Assembly: GCA_003576905.1 (NCBI GenBank)
Contig: QEVG01000015.1
Location: 1-64,000 of the forward strand
Reading direction: 5' to 3'
DNA length: 64,000 nucleotides
From: Planctomycetota bacterium
Lineage (GTDB): Bacteria > Planctomycetota > Phycisphaerae > UBA1845 > UTPLA1
In this document: positions 44,866 to 54,418 of the stretch, piece after piece
Layout: each line of letters begins with the position of its first letter
Position numbering within the stretch: position 1 is the first letter of the stretch
Notes under the pieces: generated by a model
What the model was told of the DNA's origin: nothing
The model's input: the letters and a program-made list of their open reading frames with translations, nothing else
Databases searched by the model: none
Program-made: the position numbers and the translations under genes

Positions 44866-45681
44866 ATGAAGAAGGTATTGGTAGCTGCTCTGCTGGCTGC
44901 GCTCGTGGCGACGCCCGCAATGGCCGGTCTGGCTCCGCCCAGCCCGACGAACCCGACGCGGGTTGGTGCGTTCACTCCGTACAACCTGAACGGTGATGTG
45001 ACTCCGCGCGGGTTCCCGTACGACTCGAACGACCCGAACGACGTCTATGACAACGGTCTGTTCATTGGCGGCTTTTCGAACGGCCCGTCGACGTTCTACG
45101 CCGGCGGTATCATCGACCTGCCCGCTGGCGCGTTCCTCTGCGACGACATCACCCTCAAGCCCGGAACCACCGCGATCGGCAGCGCCGGCACGGGTTCGGG
45201 CGGTATTGACTGGGTTTACAACAACTATTACGCCGGTTCGGGCTCGCACAACGTGACCCTCGCCTTCCTGAACAATCCGGGCGGCAATGACACGAGCCTC
45301 GGCTCCACGATCGCCGCCTTCACCTTCGGCGGTGGCGCTCCGAACGGCTACTACCTGCTTTCGGCCGGTCTCCCGCAGTTTGCGGTCGGCGTCACGGACA
45401 TCTGGCTGTGCATCGCACACTCGGTCCCGACCCGCCACTTCTTCTCGGGCAACCCGGTTGATGGCACCCCCGGCACGGCGAATCCCGCCGCCCTCTATGA
45501 CGGCAGCAGCGACAACCTGCTCGTCGTCTTCGGTGGCGGTGCGACCGGCGCCTTCTCGGGTTCCGGCGCGGCTCTTGCCAACGCCAACTGGGCCCTCCAG
45601 GGCTCGATCATTCCTGAGCCTTCCGTCGCCGGCCTCCTGGCCATCGGCGGTCTGCTCGCTCTCCGCCGCCGCAAGGCCTAA
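44866..45681 (+). CDS. PEP-CTERM sorted extracellular protein
   Basis: 271 residues from the ATG at 44866 with AGGAGG 7 bases upstream. Signal peptide KKVLVAALLAALVATPAMAG. The mature part is Gly/Asn/Ser/Pro-rich, low in Lys and Cys, with beta-sandwich-like strands. The C-terminus has IIPEPSVAGLLAIGGLLAL and then RRRKA: the PEP motif, a hydrophobic helix and an Arg cluster, the exosortase recognition tail. It would be processed and released or anchored at the surface, often as glycoprotein of the matrix. No exosortase gene is in the window. Followed by a very strong terminator, so it is monocistronic. Confidence 0.9.
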   Translation: MKKVLVAALLAALVATPAMAGLAPPSPTNPTRVGAFTPYNLNGDVTPRGFPYDSNDPNDVYDNGLFIGGFSNGPSTFYAGGIIDLPAGAFLCDDITLKPGTTAIGSAGTGSGGIDWVYNNYYAGSGSHNVTLAFLNNPGGNDTSLGSTIAAFTFGGGAPNGYYLLSAGLPQFAVGVTDIWLCIAHSVPTRHFFSGNPVDGTPGTANPAALYDGSSDNLLVVFGGGATGAFSGSGAALANANWALQGSIIPEPSVAGLLAIGGLLALRRRKA

Positions 45682-45725
45682 TTTCGGCCTAAAGCGGGCT
45701 CGTGAGAGTCAAGCTTAGATCTTCC

Positions 45726-45765
45726 GGCCGCCCTGAAGCTTCGGTTTCAGGGCGGCCTGCTTTTT
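45726..45765 (+). terminator. Strong intrinsic terminator after the PEP-CTERM gene
   Basis: GGCCGCCCTGAA pairs perfectly with TTCAGGGCGGCC (12 bp) around GCTTCGGT, followed by TGCTTTTT. This is the clearest terminator in the window and suggests a highly expressed gene upstream. Confidence 0.9.
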
Positions 45766-46064
45766 ACCATTTCGTATATAGGATAAGTCGCGACTCGCGT
45801 TCCCTTTCCAGTCCGACTGTGTCAGATCACATCGATCAGTCCGATGCTCTCCTGCTCGCTCAAAAAGCAACCGAGGACTCCGCTTGTTTAACAGGTCCAG
45901 AGCGACCCTTCCAAGTGCGGATCGTCGCCCCGGCCTACCCCGTGGTCGGTTTGATTCTGGGTCTGGCCACTGCGCCGGTGTGGACCAATCTCCGGAAATG
46001 CCCTAAATTGTGAGTTGTCCTGCGAGCTGTCCGCACGTTTCGCCTGCAAACTCGTACCTTAATC

Positions 46065-46086
46065 ATGTAAACCTCACGGGTTACAT
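46065..46086. promoter_or_regulatory. Inverted repeat, possible operator
   Basis: ATGTAA and TTACAT flank a 10-base centre that is itself partly symmetric (ACC..GGG). It lies about 90 bases before the start at 46174. Size and symmetry suit a dimeric regulator; the protein is unknown. Confidence 0.35.
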
Positions 46087-46173
46087 TGGTCGATTCCTGC
46101 TGGTCCGGCGTGCCGGCCTCGTGGCCTCGTTGTCCGAGAATGTCTGAGTTTGGGTTTCCCAAGGAGCCTTCTG

Positions 46174-48660
46174 ATGGATCCGACCGTTGAGTCGGCTGCA
46201 CCAATAACGCCGCCACGAAAAGGGCGGGCCTGGTGGCAGTGGGTAATCGGTATCGGCCTGATCGGTTATGCGGTGTTCTCCCTGGCTTTGCGGGGTGTGG
46301 CCAAATACCGGCCGGAATGGCTCGCCGCCGAGCCCGTCTTCGACCCCATTCCGCTTGAGGTTCCACCGGGGATGAAGGACGGCGATGTCGTGCCCGCGGC
46401 CCCAGGGGCGTACGCGGGGCACAATGTCCTGCTGGTTACACTCGACACGACGCGAGCCGACCGCATCGGCTGCTACGGCAACAAGGCCATCAAGACGCCG
46501 GTGATGGACCGGCTCGCCGCCGAGGGCATTCTGTTTTCGCAGGCCTATGCCCCGAATCCCACGACGCTGCCGTCGCACGCCTCGATCCTTACCGGGCTGT
46601 ATCCGATCCGCCATGGAGCGCGGGCCAACGGCATCTATCGGCTTTCCGACGAAAGCGTGACCCTCGCCGAGCTGTTCGGGCAGAAGGGCTACACGACCGG
46701 CGCTGCCGTGTCGGCGTTTGTGCTGGACGCGCGGTACGGCCTTCGTCAGGGGTTCGCGGATTACGACGACAACGTGCGGGCGTTCGCCGATCCGTCGCGA
46801 TTGCACGATCCGGAGCGACGAGGCGGTGACACCACCGATGTCGCGCTGAAGTGGCTCGAGAAGAACGCCGGCGAGAAGCCGTTCTTCTACTGGATTCACT
46901 ACTTCGATCCGCATCAGCCGTATGAACCCATCGAGCAGTTCGCCATCGACTATGCCCAGATGCCGTACGACGGCGAGATCGCCTATGTCGACAAGCAGAT
47001 CGGCCGGCTGCTGGAGCTCATCGAGAAAAAGGGGCTCCGGGAAAAGACCCTCGTCGTCGTCGTGGGCGACCACGGCCAGGGGCTCGGGCAGCATGAGGAA
47101 GCCACGCACGGCTTCATGGTGTATGACTCGACCCTTCAGGTCCCGTTCATCATGGCGTGCGGAAAGAGTCTCGGTGGCGGGCTGCACGTTCGGCGGCCCG
47201 TCAGTTCCGCGGATATCTTCCCGACGGTTCTCACGCTTTGCGGGATCGAGAAGCCCGAGGGTTTGGACGCCGTGGACCTGACCGTCGCGCCCCAAGGCCC
47301 GCGGAAGCTGTGGTTTGACGCACTCGAAGGATTCCTCGGCTACGGCATGGCCCCGCTGCTATCGGTTCGCGTGGGCGATCTGAAGTACATCTGGGGACCG
47401 GACCCGGAACTCTACGACCTTTCGAAGGACCCCAACGAGTTGCAGGATCTCGCCGACACGAAGCCCGACGCGGTGGCGTCGCTGGAGAAGGAATTGAAGT
47501 CTTACTTCGGCGGCGACCTCGCGAAGGCCGCCATGGTCGATGCCTCCTTCGCCATGACCGAGGAGGAGCAGAATCAGCTCCGGGCGCTGGGATACATCAG
47601 CGATGGAATCAGCTCCGCGCCGCAATCCGGCGAACTGCCCGACCCGAAATCCATGATGCACATCGTGCGCCGCGCGGAGGCCGCCCTGATCGGACTTTCG
47701 ATGGGGGACGTCCAGCGGTCCATTGATGCGTTGAACCAGATCGTGGACGACTACCCGGACTTCTACATCGGGCACAAGTGGCTTGCGGACTGTTACCTGC
47801 GGCTGAAGGATCTGAACAGCATGCGGGATACGCTCAAGAACTGTATTGAGGTACATCCCAATGTTCCGTATCCCTACCTCGTCCTCGCCCGAATTGCCAT
47901 CACCAACAAGGACTATGAAGAAGCGATCTTCTGGTATGAGCAGACCCTGAAGATCGCGGAAGATCACTATACGGCTCTCTCGGAGCTGGGCGGTCTGCTG
48001 CTCGAAATGGACCGCGACCATGCCCGGGCGGCGGACCTGCTTTCGCGGGCCTTCGCGATCCGGCCGGATGATCAGAGCGTCGTCGAGCATATGGCCAACG
48101 CGATGATGCGGGTCGGGCGGGGCGAAGAGCTGATCGACAATCTTCTGGCGCAGATCAAGGCGAAGCCGCAACTGGCGGCGACGCGGAACGCCGCGGCGAG
48201 ACTTCTCCTTCGCTCCAAGAGGTGTCCCGAGGCGATTGCCACGCTGCGCGAGGGATACACGCTCAACCCCGACCAGGACGAACTCGCCAACAATCTCGCG
48301 TATTGCATCATGCAGTGCACGAAGCCGGGCAGCCTTCCGCCCCTGGAGGCCGTCGTCATAGCGGAGAAGCTCTGCCGCAAGACCGGTTACAAGGTTCCCG
48401 AGTACATGCGAACGCTGGCCACGGTGTACGGCGGCTTCGGGCGCTTCGACGAGGCGATCGTCGTTTCGCGACAGGCCGCCCAGGTCGCGCGAGATCAGTC
48501 GAAAACGGCACTGGCGCAGCTGCTCGATAATCTCGCGGTCGAGTATGAGCGGCTGAAGGTGGAGCGCCAGACGCCGACGTCGGCGCCATCCAGCGCCCCG
48601 GCCGCCCGGGGCAACGTCGAAAGTCCCTCGGCGGCGGCAGGGGTCGGACCAAACGGATGA
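46174..48660 (+). CDS. Membrane-anchored alkaline-phosphatase-fold (sulfatase-like) TPR protein, 1
   Basis: 828 residues from the ATG at 46174 (AAGGAG upstream). N-terminal membrane helix after WWQWVIG (about residues 20-42). Catalytic domain about 90-420: LLVTLDTTRADRIGCYG (metal Asp), PTTLPSHASILTG (Thr131 at the nucleophile position), HYFDPHQPYEP, VVGDHGQGLGQHEEATHG (metal Asp/His). From about 500 to the end there are TPR repeats. True sulfatases need Cys/Ser-x-Pro-x-Arg for formylglycine; here it is Thr-Leu-Pro-Ser-His, so a phosphoryl-type chemistry is more likely. Periplasmic. Paralogue at 51777. Confidence 0.85.
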   Translation: MDPTVESAAPITPPRKGRAWWQWVIGIGLIGYAVFSLALRGVAKYRPEWLAAEPVFDPIPLEVPPGMKDGDVVPAAPGAYAGHNVLLVTLDTTRADRIGCYGNKAIKTPVMDRLAAEGILFSQAYAPNPTTLPSHASILTGLYPIRHGARANGIYRLSDESVTLAELFGQKGYTTGAAVSAFVLDARYGLRQGFADYDDNVRAFADPSRLHDPERRGGDTTDVALKWLEKNAGEKPFFYWIHYFDPHQPYEPIEQFAIDYAQMPYDGEIAYVDKQIGRLLELIEKKGLREKTLVVVVGDHGQGLGQHEEATHGFMVYDSTLQVPFIMACGKSLGGGLHVRRPVSSADIFPTVLTLCGIEKPEGLDAVDLTVAPQGPRKLWFDALEGFLGYGMAPLLSVRVGDLKYIWGPDPELYDLSKDPNELQDLADTKPDAVASLEKELKSYFGGDLAKAAMVDASFAMTEEEQNQLRALGYISDGISSAPQSGELPDPKSMMHIVRRAEAALIGLSMGDVQRSIDALNQIVDDYPDFYIGHKWLADCYLRLKDLNSMRDTLKNCIEVHPNVPYPYLVLARIAITNKDYEEAIFWYEQTLKIAEDHYTALSELGGLLLEMDRDHARAADLLSRAFAIRPDDQSVVEHMANAMMRVGRGEELIDNLLAQIKAKPQLAATRNAAARLLLRSKRCPEAIATLREGYTLNPDQDELANNLAYCIMQCTKPGSLPPLEAVVIAEKLCRKTGYKVPEYMRTLATVYGGFGRFDEAIVVSRQAAQVARDQSKTALAQLLDNLAVEYERLKVERQTPTSAPSSAPAARGNVESPSAAAGVGPNG

Positions 48661-48740
48661 TCGTACGCCGGCGGGGGGCGTTCCTGGCTGATTAAGCGGG
48701 CGGAGCGGCAATCCGCGAGGGGGCTGTGAAGGTGCCCTTG

Positions 48741-51605
48741 ATGCCTATGAACATGCGAAAAACCGTGGTGGCTCTGCTGGCCCTGTTCCTCGGTGTGGGG
48801 TTCTGGGCGGCGGGGTGCAGGAAGTCCGAAGGAGAGTCGGAATCGCGCCCGAAAGGGCAGAAAGACGATCTTTCGGACAGCTCGCTCGCCCGAGTTGTCG
48901 GCACGAAGGGGATGAACGTGCTGTATGTCTCGGTGGACACGACGCGAGCCGACCACCTGGGCTGCTACGGGCACCCGCTGTCCAAGACGCCCCATATCGA
49001 CCGATTCGCGTCGGAGGGGGCGCGATTCGCGCAGTGCATTTCGTCCGCGCCGCTGACGCTTGTGTCACACTCGACAATGATGACGGGGTCCTACCAGTTC
49101 GTTCACGGAGCGCGGGACAATACGGCGTTCAAGCTCGCGCCGGAAAATACGACCCTGGCGGAGATTTTTCTTGAAGCGGGATACACGACGCACGCCGAGG
49201 TGGCCACGATCATCCTCGACCCCCAGTTCGGCCTGAATCAGGGATTCGAGGTATACAACGGCGTTCCTCCGGTACAGGAGCCGGGCGTCGCGGGCGGCAA
49301 GCGCGTTATCGACGCGGAAGACAGTGCGCCGGAGACGGATCCGGTCGACGAGCAGCTCGGGCAGCTCAAGACGGATCGGCTGGCGGTGAGCATCACCGAC
49401 GCGGCCATTGAGAAACTGCGCACACTGAAGACCTCGGACAAGCCGTTCTTCATGTTTCTCCACTACTACGATCCGCACTGGCCGCAGGAAGCGCCGGAGG
49501 AGTTCGCCAAGCAGTTCGTCGATCCCTATCTCGCCGAGATCGCCTACTTCGATTTTCACTTCGGCCGGCTGATCGACGAGGTCGACCACCTCGGGCTCGC
49601 GGAGAAGACGCTGATAATCCTTGTCTCCGATCATGGCGAGGGCAAGGGCGAGCACGGAGAGCGAACGCATTCGTGTTTCATTTACGATTCCACGCTCCAC
49701 GTCCCGTGCATCATGCGCTGCCGGGGCGTTGTCCCCGCGGGCCTCGTCGTCAAGCCGCAGGTTCGATTGATCGACATGGCGCCGACCATCCTCGAATTCG
49801 TCGGCATGGAGTCGTTGAAGACGCCGCAGATGCAGGGCGCGAGCCTCCTGCCGCTGCTCGCCAACCCGGGATTGACGCCCGGCCTTCAGGCATACGCTGA
49901 TTCCATCGTGCCACAGATGATGTTCGGGTATTCGCCGCTGCGCGCCCTTCGGACGGACGAACACAAGTACATCCACGCGCCGGCGCCGGAGCTCTATGAT
50001 CTGACGCAGGATCCGCTCGAGGTTTTCAATCGCGCGCCGGGCGACGAGGCCCTGACGCGGGAAATGCGACAGTTGCTTTACGATCTGATCGCGAATTCGC
50101 CCGCGCCGCCGGGGTCGCGCGCGACAGTGTCGGCGTCCGACGAGGAAACGCTGGAGAAGCTTCGGGCCCTGGGCTACATCGGCACCGACGACTCGCTGGA
50201 GGGAATGTCGCAGGGATCGGAACTGGATCAGTTCGAGCCGGTCGGGGACAACCCGCGCGACCACATCGAAGAAATCGAACTCCTGACGGGCGGAATGGGG
50301 GCGGTACGGATCGCGGACTTCGAAAAGGCCGAGATCGGGCTGCGCCGCCTTGTTGAGCTGCGTCCGGATCACAAGCTGGCAGTGGGCACGCTGGCGACGG
50401 CGCTGTGGGGCCAGAAGAAGTACGAGGAGGCGGAAATCTGGTTTCGAAAGGCGATCGAGCTTGATCCGAAGGAGTGCCGGCTGCGGCGCCAGCTCGGCGT
50501 CGTCCTCCGAAATCTTAAGAAATACGGCGAGGCGGAAAAGGCGTTTCGCGACGGCCTGGCGTGTTCCAACAAGGACGCCGCGAACTGGAGCGACCTTGCC
50601 GGGATTCTCTATGAACAGAGGCGATACGAGGAGTGCATCGAGGCGATCAACGAGGCAGACAGGCTTAGCCCGGGTTCGCCGTTGAACCATACGCAGCGCG
50701 CGCTGGCCCGGTGCCGGCTGAAACAGTTCGACAAGGCCGTGGAAGATATTGATCGTGCGATCCGGATCGAGCCGTCGATGCCGCGGGCCCACTCGACCAA
50801 GGCGATCATTCTTTCGGAGATGGGCAAGCCGGAAGAAGCGATCAGCTATCTGAAGGGACACCTGGAGAAGTATCCCGACGATGCGATGTCCCGAAATCAG
50901 CTTGCGAGCTTCTATCTCGCCCGCCGCGATGTGGACGCCGCCGCGCGCGAACTCGCAACGATCGTGGAAAAGGACGAGAAGGCGATCGATGCGAGGCTTC
51001 TGCTCGCCGGAATCCAGTCGTCACGCGGGCAGAAGGCGGAGGCGATCACTCTGTGCAGGAAGGCCGTTGAGCTGGATCCTGACTCCCGCGCGGCCCACGT
51101 CCACCTTGCGGCGGCCCTCGTGCAGAATGACGAATTCGCCGAAGCGATGGACGTATATCGAAACATGCTTGAAAAATGGCCTCTGCCGCAGTTGTATCGC
51201 GACGTCGCCAACTTTGCCGCGATGCGCCTCAAGCAGGAATCGGTCGCCATCGACCTGCTTCGGAAATGCATTCAGGAATTTCCCGAGGACGCGGCCTCGT
51301 ACAACGACCTCGCCTGGAGGCTCGCGACGACGCCCGACGATCAGCTCCGCGACGGCAAGCAGGCTCTCGAACTCGCGAAGCGGGCGAACGGTTTCGCCGA
51401 GAGCGACAACCCATTCTTCCTCGATACCCTTGCCGCCGCCCTGGCCGAGACGGGCGACTTCAAGCAGGCGGCGGACATTGCCCGCCGGGCGAAGGCGCTG
51501 GCCCTGGACATGAAGGCGGAGGCGGTCGCGAATGAGATCGCAGGGAGGATTGAGCTTTACGAGAAGCAGAAGCCCTACCGCGAAAAGCCGCCCGCGACGA
51601 AATGA
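48741..51605 (+). CDS. Alkaline-phosphatase-fold (sulfatase-like) TPR lipoprotein, 2
   Basis: 954 residues from the ATG at 48741 (AAGGTG upstream; GTG 48726 and ATGs at 48747 and 48753 also possible). Lipoprotein signal with the lipobox WAAGC. Catalytic domain with VSVDTTRADHLGCYG, PLTLVSHSTMMTG (Thr106 at the nucleophile site), HYYDPHWPQEAP and VSDHGEGKGEHGERTHS. About 500-950 holds at least ten TPR repeats (WFRKAIELDPKECRLRRQLG, AVEDIDRAIRIEPSMPRAHS and so on). Same fold and order as its neighbours but anchored by lipid instead of a membrane helix. Probably outer-membrane or periplasmic. Confidence 0.85.
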   Translation: MPMNMRKTVVALLALFLGVGFWAAGCRKSEGESESRPKGQKDDLSDSSLARVVGTKGMNVLYVSVDTTRADHLGCYGHPLSKTPHIDRFASEGARFAQCISSAPLTLVSHSTMMTGSYQFVHGARDNTAFKLAPENTTLAEIFLEAGYTTHAEVATIILDPQFGLNQGFEVYNGVPPVQEPGVAGGKRVIDAEDSAPETDPVDEQLGQLKTDRLAVSITDAAIEKLRTLKTSDKPFFMFLHYYDPHWPQEAPEEFAKQFVDPYLAEIAYFDFHFGRLIDEVDHLGLAEKTLIILVSDHGEGKGEHGERTHSCFIYDSTLHVPCIMRCRGVVPAGLVVKPQVRLIDMAPTILEFVGMESLKTPQMQGASLLPLLANPGLTPGLQAYADSIVPQMMFGYSPLRALRTDEHKYIHAPAPELYDLTQDPLEVFNRAPGDEALTREMRQLLYDLIANSPAPPGSRATVSASDEETLEKLRALGYIGTDDSLEGMSQGSELDQFEPVGDNPRDHIEEIELLTGGMGAVRIADFEKAEIGLRRLVELRPDHKLAVGTLATALWGQKKYEEAEIWFRKAIELDPKECRLRRQLGVVLRNLKKYGEAEKAFRDGLACSNKDAANWSDLAGILYEQRRYEECIEAINEADRLSPGSPLNHTQRALARCRLKQFDKAVEDIDRAIRIEPSMPRAHSTKAIILSEMGKPEEAISYLKGHLEKYPDDAMSRNQLASFYLARRDVDAAARELATIVEKDEKAIDARLLLAGIQSSRGQKAEAITLCRKAVELDPDSRAAHVHLAAALVQNDEFAEAMDVYRNMLEKWPLPQLYRDVANFAAMRLKQESVAIDLLRKCIQEFPEDAASYNDLAWRLATTPDDQLRDGKQALELAKRANGFAESDNPFFLDTLAAALAETGDFKQAADIARRAKALALDMKAEAVANEIAGRIELYEKQKPYREKPPATK

Positions 51606-51776
51606 CCGCCGCCTGCCGAGGCGGAGTCATGCCCGATTCCTCACGCGACAAGACGGGCGATCGGCAATTAGAATCTCGACCAATCGGCGATCGGTGGATC
51701 GTGAGCCGCGATTCGCGGGGTATGCCCGACGGTGCGCGTGCACAAGCCTGTACCTTGTTTCAGGGAGCGTGGGACA

Positions 51777-54194
51777 TTGGATAGCGGGGAATCAGCCTTG
51801 CCCGACGCGCCGGACGCATCGGCCCGGCCGGCGACGAAAAAATCCGGTCGCCCCTGGTGGCAGTGGGTCATCGGCTGCGGGCTGATCCTGACCGGCGTGG
51901 CGTCCTATGTTCTGCGCTGGGCGGAGCGAAACCAGCCCGACTGGTATCTGCGGTGGGCGGCGGTGGACACGGTGCCGTTTAACCCCCCCGACGGAACAAA
52001 GACGGTCGATCATGTTCCCGTCACGCCCGGCGCGCTGGCGGACTACAACCTGCTGCTCATCACGCTGGACACCACGCGTGCGGACCGGCTCGGGTACTAC
52101 GGTCATAGGGAGATCGAGACGCCGGTGCTGGACGGTCTGGCCCGCGAGGGGCTGTTCTTTTCTAGAGCCATCACGACGGCACCGACGACGCTTCCTTCGC
52201 ACGCTTCCATATTGACGGGGCAGTGGCCCTATCATCACGGCGCGCGGCTGAACGGCTCGACGCTGCTGGCCGACGACAAGCTGACGCTCGCCGAGATTCT
52301 TCGAGAAAAGGGCTATTCCACTGCGGCGATGGTCTCCGCCTACGTGCTCGATCACACGTTCGGAGTGGCGCAGGGCTTCGAGGTCTATGACGACAAGGTC
52401 ACGCATTTCGACGACGCTCCGGTGCATCGCGAGGCGGAGCGCCGCGGCGATTTGACGACGGACCAGGCCATTGCATGGCTCAAGTCGCCGGCCGCGGCGC
52501 GAAAGTTCTTCCTGTGGGTGCACTACTATGACGCGCACGGCCCGTATGAGCCGCCGGGCGATCTCGCGGAAAAGTACGAAACGATGAAATACGACGGCGA
52601 GATCGTTTTCATCGACCGCCAGATCGCGCGGCTGCTGGAGCAGCTCCGGCTGTCCAACCTGCGCGACAAGACGCTGATCGCCGTCGTGGGGGATCACGGC
52701 GAGGGCCTGGGCCAGCATCGCGAATGGACCCACGGCCTGATGCTTTACGAGCCAACGGTGCATGTCCCGTTCATTCTGAACTGTCCCGGCCGGATCCCGG
52801 GCGGGTTGCACGTGGCCCGAGAGGTATCGGTCGTGGATGTGATGCCCACGCTCCTCGGCATGATCGGCGTGGAAGCGCCGGCGTGCGACGGCGTGACATT
52901 GCTGGCGCCGTGGGCGGCCGAACGGCGCATCTACATGGAGACGAGCGAGGGATTCAATCAGTATGGGTTGTCACCGCTCCTGGCGGTACGCGACGGGCGG
53001 CGTAAGTACATTTACGGGCCGTCGCCGGAGCTCTACGACATCCCGGCCGATCCGGACGAGGGCCGCGATCTGGCCGCCGCGGAGAAAACGGAAGCCGAGC
53101 GAATGAAAACCGATCTGGAGCGGCTCTTCGGCGCGGATCTGGCCAAGGCGATGAACGTGGAGGTGGCACAGAATCTCGGCACGGCGGAGCGTGACAAACT
53201 GGCGGCACTCGGCTACATCTCCTCGGGCCTGACGGCGATTCCCAAAGGCGCGGAACTGCCGGATCCCAAGTCGGTCATGCCGATTGTGAACCGCCTGGAG
53301 CGGATTCTGGCGATTCCCGTCGACGGCACCCGTGCGGAGGCGATCAGGAAGCTCGAAGAGCTTCGGGACGATCACCCGGACTTTTACGCCGTATATAAGC
53401 ACCTGGCGATATTGTACTTCGAGGAAAAGGAGTATTACCTGGCGGCGGCAGCGCTGGAGCAGGCGCTCGACATCTACCCCGACGTGGCGAGCAATCTGCT
53501 GCTTCTTGCACGGGCCCAGGTCCTGATGCGGGAATATCGCCACGCGGTCGAGAACTATCGCCGGGCGATCGAGGTATCCTCGGACAAGTTCACGCCGCTG
53601 GCGGAACTTGGCCGGCTGCTGCTGGAATCGCAGCAGTTCGACCGGGCGGCGACGGAACTGGAGGCCGCGCTGGCGATCAACCCGGAGGACGCGCTGACGC
53701 TGGAGGCGATGGCTTTCGCGTCGCAGAAGCTCGGCCGGAAGGATGCCTGGGTCGCGACACTGCGCGGGCGGATCGCGGAGCGTCCCGAGCTTCCGGAGAC
53801 GCGCTGCGCGCTTGCATTTCTGCTGGCGGCGGATGACCGACACCGGGAAGCGCTGGAGCTTCTGGTGGAGGGAAGCCGCGTGGCGGGCGACCGCCCCGAA
53901 TTCGCCAACGCGACGGCGCGGATCATCCTCGACGCCCCGGACCGCAATCGGTTCGACGCGGCCCGTGTGGTGGCGATGGCGGAGGCGGCCTGCAAGGCGA
54001 CGGACAGCGCCAACGCGCGCTACCTGCATACGCTCATGCTGGCCTATGCCTACGCCGGGCGGATCGCAGAGGCCGTGCGAGCCGGCGAAGCCGCGCTGGC
54101 GATTGCCGACCGCAACCGGATGACGCGCCTGGCGAGTGACATTACAAAGGCACTTGACCGCCTGCGGGCTGCGCCCGTTTCCCCCGCCTCATGA
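51777..54194 (+). CDS. Membrane-anchored alkaline-phosphatase-fold (sulfatase-like) TPR protein, 3
   Basis: 805 residues from TTG at 51777 (GGGAG upstream), chosen because the resulting N-terminus LDSGESALP parallels that of the gene at 46174; GTG at 51732 is an alternative. Membrane helix after PWWQWVIGCGLILTG. Catalytic domain with LLITLDTTRADRLGYYG, PTTLPSHASILTG (Thr138), HYYDAHGPYEPPGD and VVGDHGEGLGQHREWTHG; TPR repeats from about 500. Clearly the closest relative of the gene at 46174, so the triplet arose partly by duplication. The three genes run head to tail and are probably cotranscribed. Confidence 0.85.
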   Translation: MDSGESALPDAPDASARPATKKSGRPWWQWVIGCGLILTGVASYVLRWAERNQPDWYLRWAAVDTVPFNPPDGTKTVDHVPVTPGALADYNLLLITLDTTRADRLGYYGHREIETPVLDGLAREGLFFSRAITTAPTTLPSHASILTGQWPYHHGARLNGSTLLADDKLTLAEILREKGYSTAAMVSAYVLDHTFGVAQGFEVYDDKVTHFDDAPVHREAERRGDLTTDQAIAWLKSPAAARKFFLWVHYYDAHGPYEPPGDLAEKYETMKYDGEIVFIDRQIARLLEQLRLSNLRDKTLIAVVGDHGEGLGQHREWTHGLMLYEPTVHVPFILNCPGRIPGGLHVAREVSVVDVMPTLLGMIGVEAPACDGVTLLAPWAAERRIYMETSEGFNQYGLSPLLAVRDGRRKYIYGPSPELYDIPADPDEGRDLAAAEKTEAERMKTDLERLFGADLAKAMNVEVAQNLGTAERDKLAALGYISSGLTAIPKGAELPDPKSVMPIVNRLERILAIPVDGTRAEAIRKLEELRDDHPDFYAVYKHLAILYFEEKEYYLAAAALEQALDIYPDVASNLLLLARAQVLMREYRHAVENYRRAIEVSSDKFTPLAELGRLLLESQQFDRAATELEAALAINPEDALTLEAMAFASQKLGRKDAWVATLRGRIAERPELPETRCALAFLLAADDRHREALELLVEGSRVAGDRPEFANATARIILDAPDRNRFDAARVVAMAEAACKATDSANARYLHTLMLAYAYAGRIAEAVRAGEAALAIADRNRMTRLASDITKALDRLRAAPVSPAS

Positions 54195-54418
54195 CGCGCC
54201 GCGCCGGCCCGGTCGCGGCGAACGGTGGTGGGCGAATCGTAACTTGTTATAAGGCAATAGATTGCAGGTATCTCTCGGCGTTCCGGACCGGCCGGCCGAC
54301 TGCATCGACAGCCGCGCGTGCCGGCCTTATCGTGTCGCCGCCGTACGCGGCGCGCGCGAGCGGTTGTGAAATCCCGCGCGAGCGCCACGCTTCAGTTTCA
54401 TCGAGCCCCGACGCGCCA

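Larger units (their letters stand above)
45682..46173. other. Intergenic region before the phosphatase-fold/TPR triplet
   Basis: About 490 bases without a gene. It contains the strong terminator at 45726-45765 and an inverted repeat at 46065-46086. No recognisable sigma-70 or sigma-54 promoter was found, although one is expected for the gene at 46174. Confidence 0.5.
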
